A stretch of 64,000 nt of DNA from a bacterium. Lineage in GTDB: Bacteria > Zhuqueibacterota > Zhuqueibacteria > Oleimicrobiales > Geothermoviventaceae. Made by a program: the position numbers and the translations under genes. Of this stretch, positions 56,791-64,000 are shown in pieces. Numbering within the stretch: position 1 is the first letter of the stretch; every line of letters begins with the position of its first letter. The notes beneath the pieces are model-generated. The model was not told where the DNA came from. It searched no databases and saw nothing but the letters and a program-made list of their open reading frames with translations. The DNA is taken from the NCBI GenBank assembly GCA_028275345.1, contig JAPWUV010000008.1:1-64000 (forward strand). The letters run 5' to 3'.

Positions 56791-58056
56791 ATGGTGATTG
56801 GCCACGGCAGCAAAGACGCGATCCTCTCGGAAACGGAGGCGCGTGCCATCCTCGAGCAGGGATTGGCCTCCCGCGCGTTGGACGGCAAGCGGATCATCGT
56901 GCTGATTCCCGACACCACCCGCACGGCTCCGGTGCCGATGATGTTCCGTCTTCTCACCGAACTTCTCCTTCCGCGAGCGGCTCAATTGGACTTTCTGATC
57001 GCTCTGGGTACCCATCCCGTGATGTCCTGGGAACGGATCCTCGCGCATCTCGGCGTGCGGCCGGAGGAGTGGGAACGCCGTTTTGCACGCGTGCGGGTGT
57101 TCAATCACCGCTGGGATGATCCTCAAGCTCTGGCCCGGCTGGGGACGATTCCCGCCGCGGAGATCGAGGAGATCACCGAGGGACTGATGAGCCAGGACGT
57201 CCCCGTGGCCCTCAACCGGATCGTGTTGGATTACGATGTGGTGCTCATCTGCGGTCCCACCTTCCCGCATGAGGTGGTGGGTTTCTCGGGGGGCAACAAG
57301 TACCTGTTCCCCGGGATCGCCGGTCCGGAGATCATCAATTTCTTCCACTGGCTCGGGGCGGTCCTCACAAACCTGAGGATCATCGGCACGAAATGGAACC
57401 CGGTGCGAAAGGTGGTAGATCGCGCCGCGCAATTCCTGGAGAAGGAGAAGCTTTGCGCGAGCATGGTCACCACGGACGAGGGCCTGCACGGACTCTTCGT
57501 GGGCACGCCCGAGGAGGCCTTCAGCGCCGCGGCCGATCTTTCGGCGCAAATCCATGTCCGCTATGTGGACCGCCCCTTTGCGAAAGTCCTCTCCGTTTCC
57601 CCGAAGATGTACGACGATCTTTGGACGGCAGGCAAATGCATGTACAAGCTCGAGCCGGTGGTCAGCGACGGCGGTGAATTGATCATCTACGCCCCGCACA
57701 TCACCGAGGTGTCCTACACGCACGGGAAGATCCTGGACGAGATCGGATACCACGTGCGGGACTACTTTCTGAAGCAATGGGAACGATTCCGACATGTGCC
57801 GGGTGGGGTGATGGCTCATTCCACGCACGTGAAGGGGATCGGGACGTACGAGGATGGCGTGGAAAGGCCTCGCATCAACGTCGTCCTGGCCACGGGGATC
57901 CCGGAGGAGAGGTGCCGGCGCATCAATCTGGGCTACCGGGATCCCGCGACCATCCGCTTCGAGGAGTGGCAGGGCCGTGAGCATGAGGGTATCCTTTTCG
58001 TGCCCAAAGCGGGGGAGATCCTCTACCGTCTGAAGACCACAAGTCAGCCCAGCTGA
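56791..58056 (+). CDS. LarA-family nickel-pincer racemase/epimerase
   Basis: I prefer ATG 56791, with 'cggaggcggaa' just upstream; the frame extends to a TTG at 56728. The 421-residue protein matches LarA/DUF2088: 'IIVLIPDTTRTAPV', 'ALGTHP' (His75), then 'FPHEVVGFSGGNKYLFPG' with His160 and Lys170, and 'EIINFFHW' with His186. In lactate racemase (L. plantarum) His174, Lys184 and His200 have the same 10- and 16-residue spacings and hold the pyridinium-thioamide nickel cofactor. It should therefore racemise or epimerise a 2-hydroxy acid. Neighbouring mannonate, gluconate and 6-phosphogluconate enzymes suggest an aldonate such as gluconate/mannonate (C2 epimers). Cofactor-making genes (larBCE) are not in the window. 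Confidence 0.85.
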   Translation: MVIGHGSKDAILSETEARAILEQGLASRALDGKRIIVLIPDTTRTAPVPMMFRLLTELLLPRAAQLDFLIALGTHPVMSWERILAHLGVRPEEWERRFARVRVFNHRWDDPQALARLGTIPAAEIEEITEGLMSQDVPVALNRIVLDYDVVLICGPTFPHEVVGFSGGNKYLFPGIAGPEIINFFHWLGAVLTNLRIIGTKWNPVRKVVDRAAQFLEKEKLCASMVTTDEGLHGLFVGTPEEAFSAAADLSAQIHVRYVDRPFAKVLSVSPKMYDDLWTAGKCMYKLEPVVSDGGELIIYAPHITEVSYTHGKILDEIGYHVRDYFLKQWERFRHVPGGVMAHSTHVKGIGTYEDGVERPRINVVLATGIPEERCRRINLGYRDPATIRFEEWQGREHEGILFVPKAGEILYRLKTTSQPS

Positions 58057-58325
58057 AAAGGGGGCGTTCTCCCAGGGGGGTGCACCGAGGGAAGCAGGCT
58101 GAGCTCGCTTCCCTTCCCGACGGGTGCCCCGTCCTCCTTTGGCCTTCTTGCCAGGGCAGTCGGCTCAATGGGCGATGCTGTTCGGACGGCGTTCCGTTCT
58201 GCGTCCGCCCACGGCGCAGGGAAACGCCTTGGAACTGCATGCCTAAGTTACTAAATTGGCCAGGACTTCGCCGAGGGGGCCAGATTGCATCCGAGCGGGT
58301 TGGCCGACGAACGAGGAGGCTTCTC

Positions 58326-60671
58326 ATGGAGGCGTACCAGAGCAGGCTGGCGTCGGAGTTCGACCGGATCTCGAAGCACTTCGATAAGTGGGAAGTTGTG
58401 AAGGACATGGTGGATCAGCTGATCGACATTATGCTCAACTACCGTCAAAGCGGGCACCCGGGTGGCTCTCGGAGCAAGGTGCACGCTTTGGTGGCAGTGA
58501 TGCTGAGCGGAGTCATGCGGTATGATCTACGCCATCCGGAGAAGAGGTTCTCGGATCGCTTCATCCTGGGCGCGGGACACACGGTTCCGCTCGTGTACGC
58601 CATGTTGGCCGTGCTCTCCGAAGCCATGCGGGTCAAGTACCGTCAGACCGGCGATCCCCGCTACTTCATTCCGCCGGAGCGGATCGTGCTGCCGGAGGAT
58701 TTGCTCGGCTTCCGGCGGAATCGCGGGCTTCCTGGGCATGCGGAGATGGCCGGCAAGACGCTCTTCCTCAAGTTCAACACCGGGCCCTCGGGCCATGGCG
58801 CCCCTGCCGCTGCGGGGCAAGCCCTCGCGCTCAAAGTCGCCGGGGCAACGCAGGTGAAGGTGGTCGTGCTGGAGGGGGAAGGAGGCCTGACGCCGGGCGG
58901 CGTGCACGAGACGATGAATTCCGCTTGGGGACTGGGCCTTGAGAACCTCTACTTCCTCATTGACTGGAACGACTTCGGGATCGATGACCACCCCATTTCC
59001 AGGGTCGTCCCGGGCACGCCGGCGGAATGGTTCGGCGCGCACGGGTGGCGAGTGGTGGGCTGCGCCGACGGCCACGACTGGGCCAGCGTGACGCGCATGA
59101 TGCTGGAGCTTTTCCTGGGCCCGAACGACAGGAAAGTGCCAAACGTGGGCTACATGCGCACGAAGAAGGGGCGCGGTTACCTGAAATACGACAACCACTC
59201 GCACGGAGCCCCACACCCCTTGAATAGCGAGATCTTCTGGGAAACCAAGCGGCCCTTCATGGAAAAGTACGGGATCGAGTTCGAGGGCTTCGGCAAACCC
59301 GCCCCCCCTGATCCCGAGAGGCTGCGCGAACAAGAGCTCATCAATATCAACCGGGTGCTGGACGTGCTCCGGCGAGACCAGGCGCTCGTCGACTACGTTG
59401 CTGACACGCTGGTGGAGCTTGGCGACAGCGTCCCCGAGTCGATCGGGACCTTCCGCCTGGGGGATCGTTCGCCCTGGGCGGACCAACGGATCTATGACTT
59501 CCGGAACTATCCTGCAGACATGTATCTCCCGCCTGGCCAGAAGGCCGCCAATCGGAACGCGCTGGCGAAATGGGGGGCGTGGGTGAATGCCTTCGGGTAT
59601 CGGGAGTACGGACGCCCTCTCTTCATTGCCGCCTCGGCGGATCTCGCCGAATCCACCAACATCGCCGGGTTCGCCAAGGGGTGGGGCGATTTCCCCGGCT
59701 TCGGTTGGTACGACCGGGAGACGAACACCTTCGGCGCGCTACTGCCCCAGGAGATCACGGAATTTGCCAACGCCGGCATTTGCGTGGGAATCGCCACGGT
59801 GAATTTCGCCAAGGATCCCTATCGGGAATTCAACGGCTTCTTCACCGCTTGCTCCACGTACGGATCCTTCGCGTATCTCAAGTACGGCCCGATGCGCTTG
59901 TTCAGCCAGCTGGCGCAGGATTGCGAGATGAAGGTGGGAAAGGTGATCTGGGTCGCTGGACACTCCGGCCCCGAGACCGCCGATGACTCCCGTACTCACT
60001 TCGGCATCTTTTCACCCGGCGTCGGCCAGCTCTTCCCCAAGGGCAAGGTGATCAACGTCCATCCCTGGGAGTACAACGAGGTGCCGGTCGTGCTGGGAGC
60101 TGCCCTCCGGCTGGACGCCCCCATCATCATGCTCCATCTGACGCGCCCCGCGATCACGATTCCGGACCGGGAGGCTCTGGGCATTCCCTCGCACTTCGAA
60201 GCGGCTCGGGGGGCCTACTTGATCCGGGATTACCGCCCCGGCGAGCCGAAGATGGGCACGGTGATCGTGCAAGGGACGAGCACGACGGACAATCTGCTTC
60301 GCATCTTGCCCGAGCTCGAGCGACGCGGCATCAATGTGAAGATTGTGGCGGCCATCAGCTACGAACTGTTCATGGCCCAGCCGGAGGAGTACCAGCGGGC
60401 GATCCTGCCGGAAGAAGACTGGCTCGACTCGATGGTGATCACCAACGGGGCGTTACGACTGATGCACGACTGGCTGACTTCGAAGATTGCCGAGCAGTAT
60501 TCCCTTTCCTCCGATTGGGACAACCGCTGGCGTACCGGCGGCACCGTGGAGGAACTCTGCGAAGAGGCGCGCATCTCCCCGGGTTGGATCCTGGCGGGGA
60601 TCGAGAAATTCGCGCGCGAAAGGGAAAAGAGACTCCGTGCGCTGCACGAGGCGCTCCATCGCCTGCTCTGA
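58326..60671 (+). CDS. Divergent single-chain transketolase-like protein
   Basis: ATG 58326 sits seven bases after 'gaggaggc'. The 781-residue protein is longer than ordinary transketolase (~660). N-terminal TPP domain: 'SGHPGGSRSKVHALVAVML', 'DRFILGAGHTVPLVYAML', 'GPSGHGAPAAAGQALALK', and the metal motif reading 'GEGG' (Glu185 where E. coli has Asp155), with Asn215 exactly 30 residues later, as in E. coli. Pyrimidine domain: 'FIAASADLAESTNIAGF', 'LPQEITEFANAGICVGIA' (Glu for TPP activation) and 'HSGPETADDSRTHFGIF'. C-terminal domain from about 640. It would move two-carbon units between sugar phosphates. Divergent motifs mean the donor or acceptor could differ from standard pentose phosphates. 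Confidence 0.85.
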   Translation: MEAYQSRLASEFDRISKHFDKWEVVKDMVDQLIDIMLNYRQSGHPGGSRSKVHALVAVMLSGVMRYDLRHPEKRFSDRFILGAGHTVPLVYAMLAVLSEAMRVKYRQTGDPRYFIPPERIVLPEDLLGFRRNRGLPGHAEMAGKTLFLKFNTGPSGHGAPAAAGQALALKVAGATQVKVVVLEGEGGLTPGGVHETMNSAWGLGLENLYFLIDWNDFGIDDHPISRVVPGTPAEWFGAHGWRVVGCADGHDWASVTRMMLELFLGPNDRKVPNVGYMRTKKGRGYLKYDNHSHGAPHPLNSEIFWETKRPFMEKYGIEFEGFGKPAPPDPERLREQELININRVLDVLRRDQALVDYVADTLVELGDSVPESIGTFRLGDRSPWADQRIYDFRNYPADMYLPPGQKAANRNALAKWGAWVNAFGYREYGRPLFIAASADLAESTNIAGFAKGWGDFPGFGWYDRETNTFGALLPQEITEFANAGICVGIATVNFAKDPYREFNGFFTACSTYGSFAYLKYGPMRLFSQLAQDCEMKVGKVIWVAGHSGPETADDSRTHFGIFSPGVGQLFPKGKVINVHPWEYNEVPVVLGAALRLDAPIIMLHLTRPAITIPDREALGIPSHFEAARGAYLIRDYRPGEPKMGTVIVQGTSTTDNLLRILPELERRGINVKIVAAISYELFMAQPEEYQRAILPEEDWLDSMVITNGALRLMHDWLTSKIAEQYSLSSDWDNRWRTGGTVEELCEEARISPGWILAGIEKFAREREKRLRALHEALHRLL

Positions 60672-61016
60672 TTCATCCCCGCCTTGTCCGGGAAGGGGAA
60701 AGGCGTTTCCATCGGGTCCGCTCGGCAGGCATCCGGACTGGCCCGTCCGGGGAGGCCCGCCGTGGCCGATCTGAAATGGGGGAGGCTCGTTGGCGCAGAT
60801 CGCCCTCCCGGGGAGCTGAAAAGAAGGCTCCCTTGCGCGATGTCCGAGCGGAGGGCTAGCGGCATCCGATTGACCGGATCTGCCCAAACGGGACATGCGG
60901 GCACCGTTGCGGCTCGGCGGATTTCTTTGGGGACCTCTGAGAGAAAGTGAGGGCAGGGAGATCGGCTTCGCTGCGGGGATGCTAATGGAAGCCCGGGGAG
61001 AGCGAGAGGATTACGC
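60672..61016. other. Intergenic stretch between convergent genes
   Basis: About 345 GC-rich bases between the transketolase-like gene and the response-regulator gene. I see no T-run terminator and no gene-like frame; only scattered short inverted repeats. Confidence 0.4.
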
Positions 61017-62174
61017 TCAACGGAGGTCGAATGCTACGCGCAGCGCTTCGGCGTCCGAGCTCCACCCGATGGCCTGGGCTCGAGACTCGCTTTCCACCCT
61101 GGCTCGTCGCTCCACCAATGCGCGGATGTGCTCGAACTTGCTTTCGAACAGCTCCAGCAAACGGGGATCGAACTGCGTGCCTTTGCCCGTCTTCAGGATC
61201 TCTAGCGCCTGCTCGAACGACAGCGCCTCTTTGTACGGCCTCTCCGTGGTGAGCGCATCGAACACGTCGGCGATGGCGCAGATGCGCCCCCAGATGGGGA
61301 TCTTCTCGCCGGCCAGGCCTCGGGGGTAACCCTGCCCGTCCCAGCGCTCGTGGTGCGTGAGGGCGACAATGGCGCTCACCTGAAGGAGACGCGAGGGGGA
61401 CCCAGAGAGAAGCTTCGCCCCGATGATGGTGTGTTTGCGCATCACCTCTATCTCCTCGGGAGTGAGCTTTCCCGGCTTCTGGAGGATGGCATCGGGGATG
61501 CCGATCTTTCCCACGTCGTGCATGGGGGCAGCGTGGCGCAGGATTTCCACGTCTCCGGGGGACATCCCTGCGGCGGCTCCAAGCACCGTGCTGTATAGGC
61601 TGACGCGGCGCAGATGCTCCGCGGTGTAGCTGTCCTTGTACTCGGCGGCGAGAGCCAGTCGGTGCAGGGTGTCCACATACGCTTGGTAGGTGCGCCGGTT
61701 GGCCTTGGCCATTTCCTCGAGAGCTTTGCGCAGAGCTGCGGTCCGTTTCTCGACGATGTCCTGCAACTGACGTTCGTGTTCCCGCAGAGCATCGTATGCG
61801 CGTTTGAGCTTCAGCAGGGACGCGGTCCGGACCCGGAGCTCCGTCGGGTCGATGGGCTTGTCGAGGAAGTCGTTCGCTCCGGCCTCGACCGCCTTTATTC
61901 GGTCCTCCCGGCTGGAGAGGGCCGTGACCATCATGATGGGGATGTCCTGCGTCTCCGGGTTAGCCCGGATGGCCTTGGCAACCTCGTAGCCGTCCATGCC
62001 CGGCATCATGACGTCCAGGAGGATCAGGTCGATGTCGAGGTTGAGCTTCCCGAGGGCCTCAAAGCCATCCCGCGCGGTTTCGCACTGGTAGCCGAGCCGC
62101 GTCAGCATGTCGACGAGCAGATCCCGGTTGGCTGGCTCGTCATCGACGATGAGGATTGTCGGCGTTTGCTGCAC
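61017..62174 (-). CDS. Response regulator with HD-GYP domain (c-di-GMP phosphodiesterase)
   Basis: A GTG start at 62174 has 'gaggggaag' upstream on the minus strand. The 385-residue protein starts with a receiver domain ('ILIVDDEPANRDLL', phospho-acceptor 'LILLDVMMPGMDGYEV', 'FLDKPIDPTEL' with conserved Lys). A coiled-coil linker (REHERQLQDIVEKRTAALRKALEEMAK) follows. The HD-GYP domain carries the HD pair 'HDVGKIGIPDAILQKPGKL', 'THHERWDGQGYPRGLAGEKIP' and 'RICAIADVFDALTTERPYKEAL'. It probably hydrolyses c-di-GMP when phosphorylated. It lies 86 bases downstream of the hybrid kinase gene, which may phosphorylate it. Confidence 0.95.
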   Translation of the reverse strand: MQQTPTILIVDDEPANRDLLVDMLTRLGYQCETARDGFEALGKLNLDIDLILLDVMMPGMDGYEVAKAIRANPETQDIPIMMVTALSSREDRIKAVEAGANDFLDKPIDPTELRVRTASLLKLKRAYDALREHERQLQDIVEKRTAALRKALEEMAKANRRTYQAYVDTLHRLALAAEYKDSYTAEHLRRVSLYSTVLGAAAGMSPGDVEILRHAAPMHDVGKIGIPDAILQKPGKLTPEEIEVMRKHTIIGAKLLSGSPSRLLQVSAIVALTHHERWDGQGYPRGLAGEKIPIWGRICAIADVFDALTTERPYKEALSFEQALEILKTGKGTQFDPRLLELFESKFEHIRALVERRARVESESRAQAIGWSSDAEALRVAFDLR

Positions 62175-62260
62175 AGCTTCCCCTCAGAATTGGATGACGG
62201 AAGACCCGTTTCCTACCAGGCTTCGGCGGTGGTTCTCGGCATGCTAGCTTAGTCGCCATT

Positions 62261-64000
62261 TCATCTTGGCGGATTCGCCACCATGTCCCTCCGCAGATGA
62301 CGCACGAGGTAAGAGGCCAGGGACGCAGAACGGGACGATTCGTCTTGGCTGCTGGCTTCCCCCGGGCGTACGATCGTTGCGAGCCGGCTCAGCTCCTGCT
62401 CCTCGGGGGCCGGCAACGGGCCCTCGGTGAGGAGGAAAAGTTGGATGCCCCTGGTATGGGGATACCGCTTCAGGTAGCGCACCAGCTGGCAACCCGATAC
62501 CTTGGGCAGGGTGGCGCCGAGGACCATGACCTCTGGCAAGATGGTCTGCGCCAGCTGGAGTGCGTGCATCCCGTCGCGCGCTTTGATCACGGAAAAGCCG
62601 GCTCGGGCCAGCGCATCGGCAAGAGCTTCGGCCAAACCCGTGTCTGGATGAGCGAGGAGGATCCGCTGTTCCGCACCTGCCCGGCCCGCCGTGAGGTGAG
62701 CCAGCGTACGCATGAGTTCCTCCACTTTCACCGGCTTAGTGAAATGCTCGACCGCCCCAAGCTTCAGCGAGAGATTCCGGTTGTCCACCACCGAGACCAC
62801 GACAACGGGTGTATCGGCTGTCTCCGGCCTCCCCTTGAGCGCTGAGAGCAGGTGCCAGCCCTTCTCCTGGCGGTCGAAAAGGATGTCCAGCAAAACCACG
62901 TCCGGGGACTGTTGGACGCACAGTCTTTCTGCTTCGGCCGCGCTCTGAGCAACCACCACGCGGTAGCCGGCTGCGTTGAGGGCGTCGTGGAGCAATTCCC
63001 GGCTTTCGGGATCATCGTCAACGATGAGGATCAGCGGGGGACCTGCCGCATGGCGCTTCCTCGATGGTCGTGCCCACGCCGGCTGCTGCCGAGGGGCGGG
63101 GTGCGGGCTAACTTCCGTCCCCTGGCGAACAGGGATCACAAAGTGGAAGGTGCTCCCCTTTCCCTCGCCCTCACTCTCGGCCCAAATCGTGCCTCCGTGC
63201 AGTTTTACTAGCTTTTCCGCAAGGGAAAGGCCGAGGCCCGTGCCTTTGTGCACCGCTTGGTACCGGTTCGGCAGCTGCTCGAATTCCTCGAAAATCCGCC
63301 GGAGCTGATCCGGCGGAATTCCAACTCCGGTGTCTTGGACGGAAATCTTGAGCAAGGTACCCTGGAAGTACGCGTTCTGGGCACGTTCTTCGGTATCTAT
63401 CCAGACAGTGACCTTGCCGCCTTCGCCCGTGAACTTGATCGCGTTGCTGAGCAGGTTGGACAGGATCTGACGGAACTTGACGGGATCCGCCTGAATGGCG
63501 GGCGGGCAGTTGCGGAACTTGGTCTCGAGCTGGATCCGTTTCTGAAAGGCGAGAGGCGCGAGGGATTCCACCGTACTCTTCACGGCCGTGCGGGGATCAA
63601 ATTCGGAGATCTCGAGCTGCATGCGGCCGGCCTCGATCTTGGATAGATCGAGGAGGTCGTTGATCATCTGCAGCAGGTGCCGCCCGCTGGTGAGGATGTT
63701 GGACACGTAGCGCTGCTGCTTCTCGTTCAAGGGGCCGAAAAACTGGTCGGCCAGCATCTCCGAGAACCCGATGATGGAGTTGAGGGGAGTGCGAAGTTCG
63801 TGGCTCACACTGGCCAGCCATTTGCCCTTGGCTTCATTGGCCCTCTCGGCCTCCTCCTTGGCCCGCCGGAGCGCTTCTTCCGTCCTCACCCGCTCGCTGA
63901 CGTCCCGGATCGCCACTACCCTTGCGGGACGGCCTCCGTAGGGGATGGGCTTCACCCGGATCTCCACAGGGAACATCGTGCCGTCGGAGTGGATCCCCAT
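62261..64000 (-). CDS. Hybrid histidine kinase with PAS and two receiver domains, 5'-truncated by window edge
   Basis: The gene runs past the window's right edge, so its N-terminus is missing; ATG at 64000 is only an internal Met. Visible order: C-terminal part of a PAS/PAC domain ('HSDGTMFPVEIRVKPIPYGG', 'AIRDVSERV'), coiled coil, HisKA ('ASVSHELRTPLNSIIGFSEML' with the phospho-His), HATPase_c ('FRQILSNLLSNAIKFTGEGG', 'DTGVGIPPDQLRRIF', 'GTGLGLSLAEKLVKLHGG'), then receiver 1 ('ILIVDDDPESRELL', 'VVLLDILFDRQEKGW') and receiver 2 ('ILLAHPDTGLAEALADAL', 'VMVLGATLPKVSG'). Receiver 2 has Gly where the phospho-acceptor Asp should be, so it is probably a pseudo-receiver. It forms a two-gene signalling unit with the downstream HD-GYP regulator. 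Confidence 0.93.
   Translation of the reverse strand: MGIHSDGTMFPVEIRVKPIPYGGRPARVVAIRDVSERVRTEEALRRAKEEAERANEAKGKWLASVSHELRTPLNSIIGFSEMLADQFFGPLNEKQQRYVSNILTSGRHLLQMINDLLDLSKIEAGRMQLEISEFDPRTAVKSTVESLAPLAFQKRIQLETKFRNCPPAIQADPVKFRQILSNLLSNAIKFTGEGGKVTVWIDTEERAQNAYFQGTLLKISVQDTGVGIPPDQLRRIFEEFEQLPNRYQAVHKGTGLGLSLAEKLVKLHGGTIWAESEGEGKGSTFHFVIPVRQGTEVSPHPAPRQQPAWARPSRKRHAAGPPLILIVDDDPESRELLHDALNAAGYRVVVAQSAAEAERLCVQQSPDVVLLDILFDRQEKGWHLLSALKGRPETADTPVVVVSVVDNRNLSLKLGAVEHFTKPVKVEELMRTLAHLTAGRAGAEQRILLAHPDTGLAEALADALARAGFSVIKARDGMHALQLAQTILPEVMVLGATLPKVSGCQLVRYLKRYPHTRGIQLFLLTEGPLPAPEEQELSRLATIVRPGEASSQDESSRSASLASYLVRHLRRDMVANPPR

Overview
The window looks like chromosomal DNA of a Gram-negative, free-living heterotroph. 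The evidence is an outer-membrane beta-barrel protein, several lipoproteins, Tat-exported oxidoreductases and many secreted carbohydrate-active proteins. Most of it is GC-rich (about 65% in the sample lines I counted), while the first ~7 kb is visibly lower (about 43-53%). The mix of Tat-exported Gfo/Idh proteins, GH123/DUF4091, DUF4832, heparinase-like and LEA14-like proteins, a minimal SUF system and a zinc-type L28 is reminiscent of uncultivated FCB-group or neighbouring phyla (KSB1, Latescibacterota, Calditrichota, Gemmatimonadota). That placement is inference only. I see no rRNA, tRNA, CRISPR array, insertion sequence or phage gene.

Layout. 1-8.2 kb: four secreted or lipoprotein sugar-related proteins (three TIM-barrel or DUF proteins and one polysaccharide-deacetylase-like gene split by a frameshift at a run of seven G). 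8.2-10.1 kb: a mostly empty stretch with one small His-rich secreted protein and a strong hairpin. 10.1-13.5 kb: outer-membrane barrel, ZnuA and ZnuB, with no ATPase gene. 13.5-16.5 kb (minus): SufC, one SufB/D-type protein and Mrp, a compact Fe-S cluster set. 16.9-28.2 kb: Na+/solute symporter, Tat-exported Gfo/Idh oxidoreductase, KDG-type sugar kinase, HAD phosphatase, D-aminoacylase-like amidohydrolase, B12-binding radical SAM protein and a heparinase-like lyase. 28.4-37.7 kb: SDR, a XylA-family isomerase with a changed metal ligand, a galacturonokinase-like GHMP kinase overlapping a nucleotidyltransferase, a CUT1 sugar ABC importer without ATPase, and a GH123-like protein. 37.8-43.4 kb: DsrE-like protein, LEA14-like lipoprotein, aldose-epimerase-like lipoprotein, ceramidase-like protein and a second Tat Gfo/Idh. 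43.7-45.2 kb: pteridine-reductase-like SDR, FolB and FolK. 45.2-50.4 kb: SDR, GH38 alpha-mannosidase and a fucose-isomerase-like protein. 50.4-51.7 kb (minus): Tat-exported Fe/Mn superoxide dismutase and ribosomal protein L28. 52.5-60.7 kb: mannonate-oxidoreductase-like SDR, zinc alcohol dehydrogenase, 6-phosphogluconate dehydrogenase, gluconate-5-dehydrogenase-like SDR, LarA-family racemase/epimerase and a divergent transketolase. 61-64 kb (minus): an HD-GYP response regulator and a hybrid histidine kinase cut by the window edge.

How it fits together. Secreted hydrolases and lyases would release neutral sugars and uronic or aldonic acids. A symporter and an ABC importer would take them up. 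Isomerases, SDRs and kinases would feed them into central metabolism or into nucleotide sugars. The two most interesting groups are (i) galacturonokinase-like kinase, nucleotidyltransferase, XylA-like isomerase and ABC importer (29-36 kb), which reads as a uronic-acid salvage module, and (ii) the aldonate cluster at 52-61 kb, where a LarA-family protein with the nickel-pincer residues sits among mannonate-, gluconate- and 6-phosphogluconate-type dehydrogenases and may epimerise gluconate and mannonate. No DNA-binding transcription factor lies beside any catabolic cluster.
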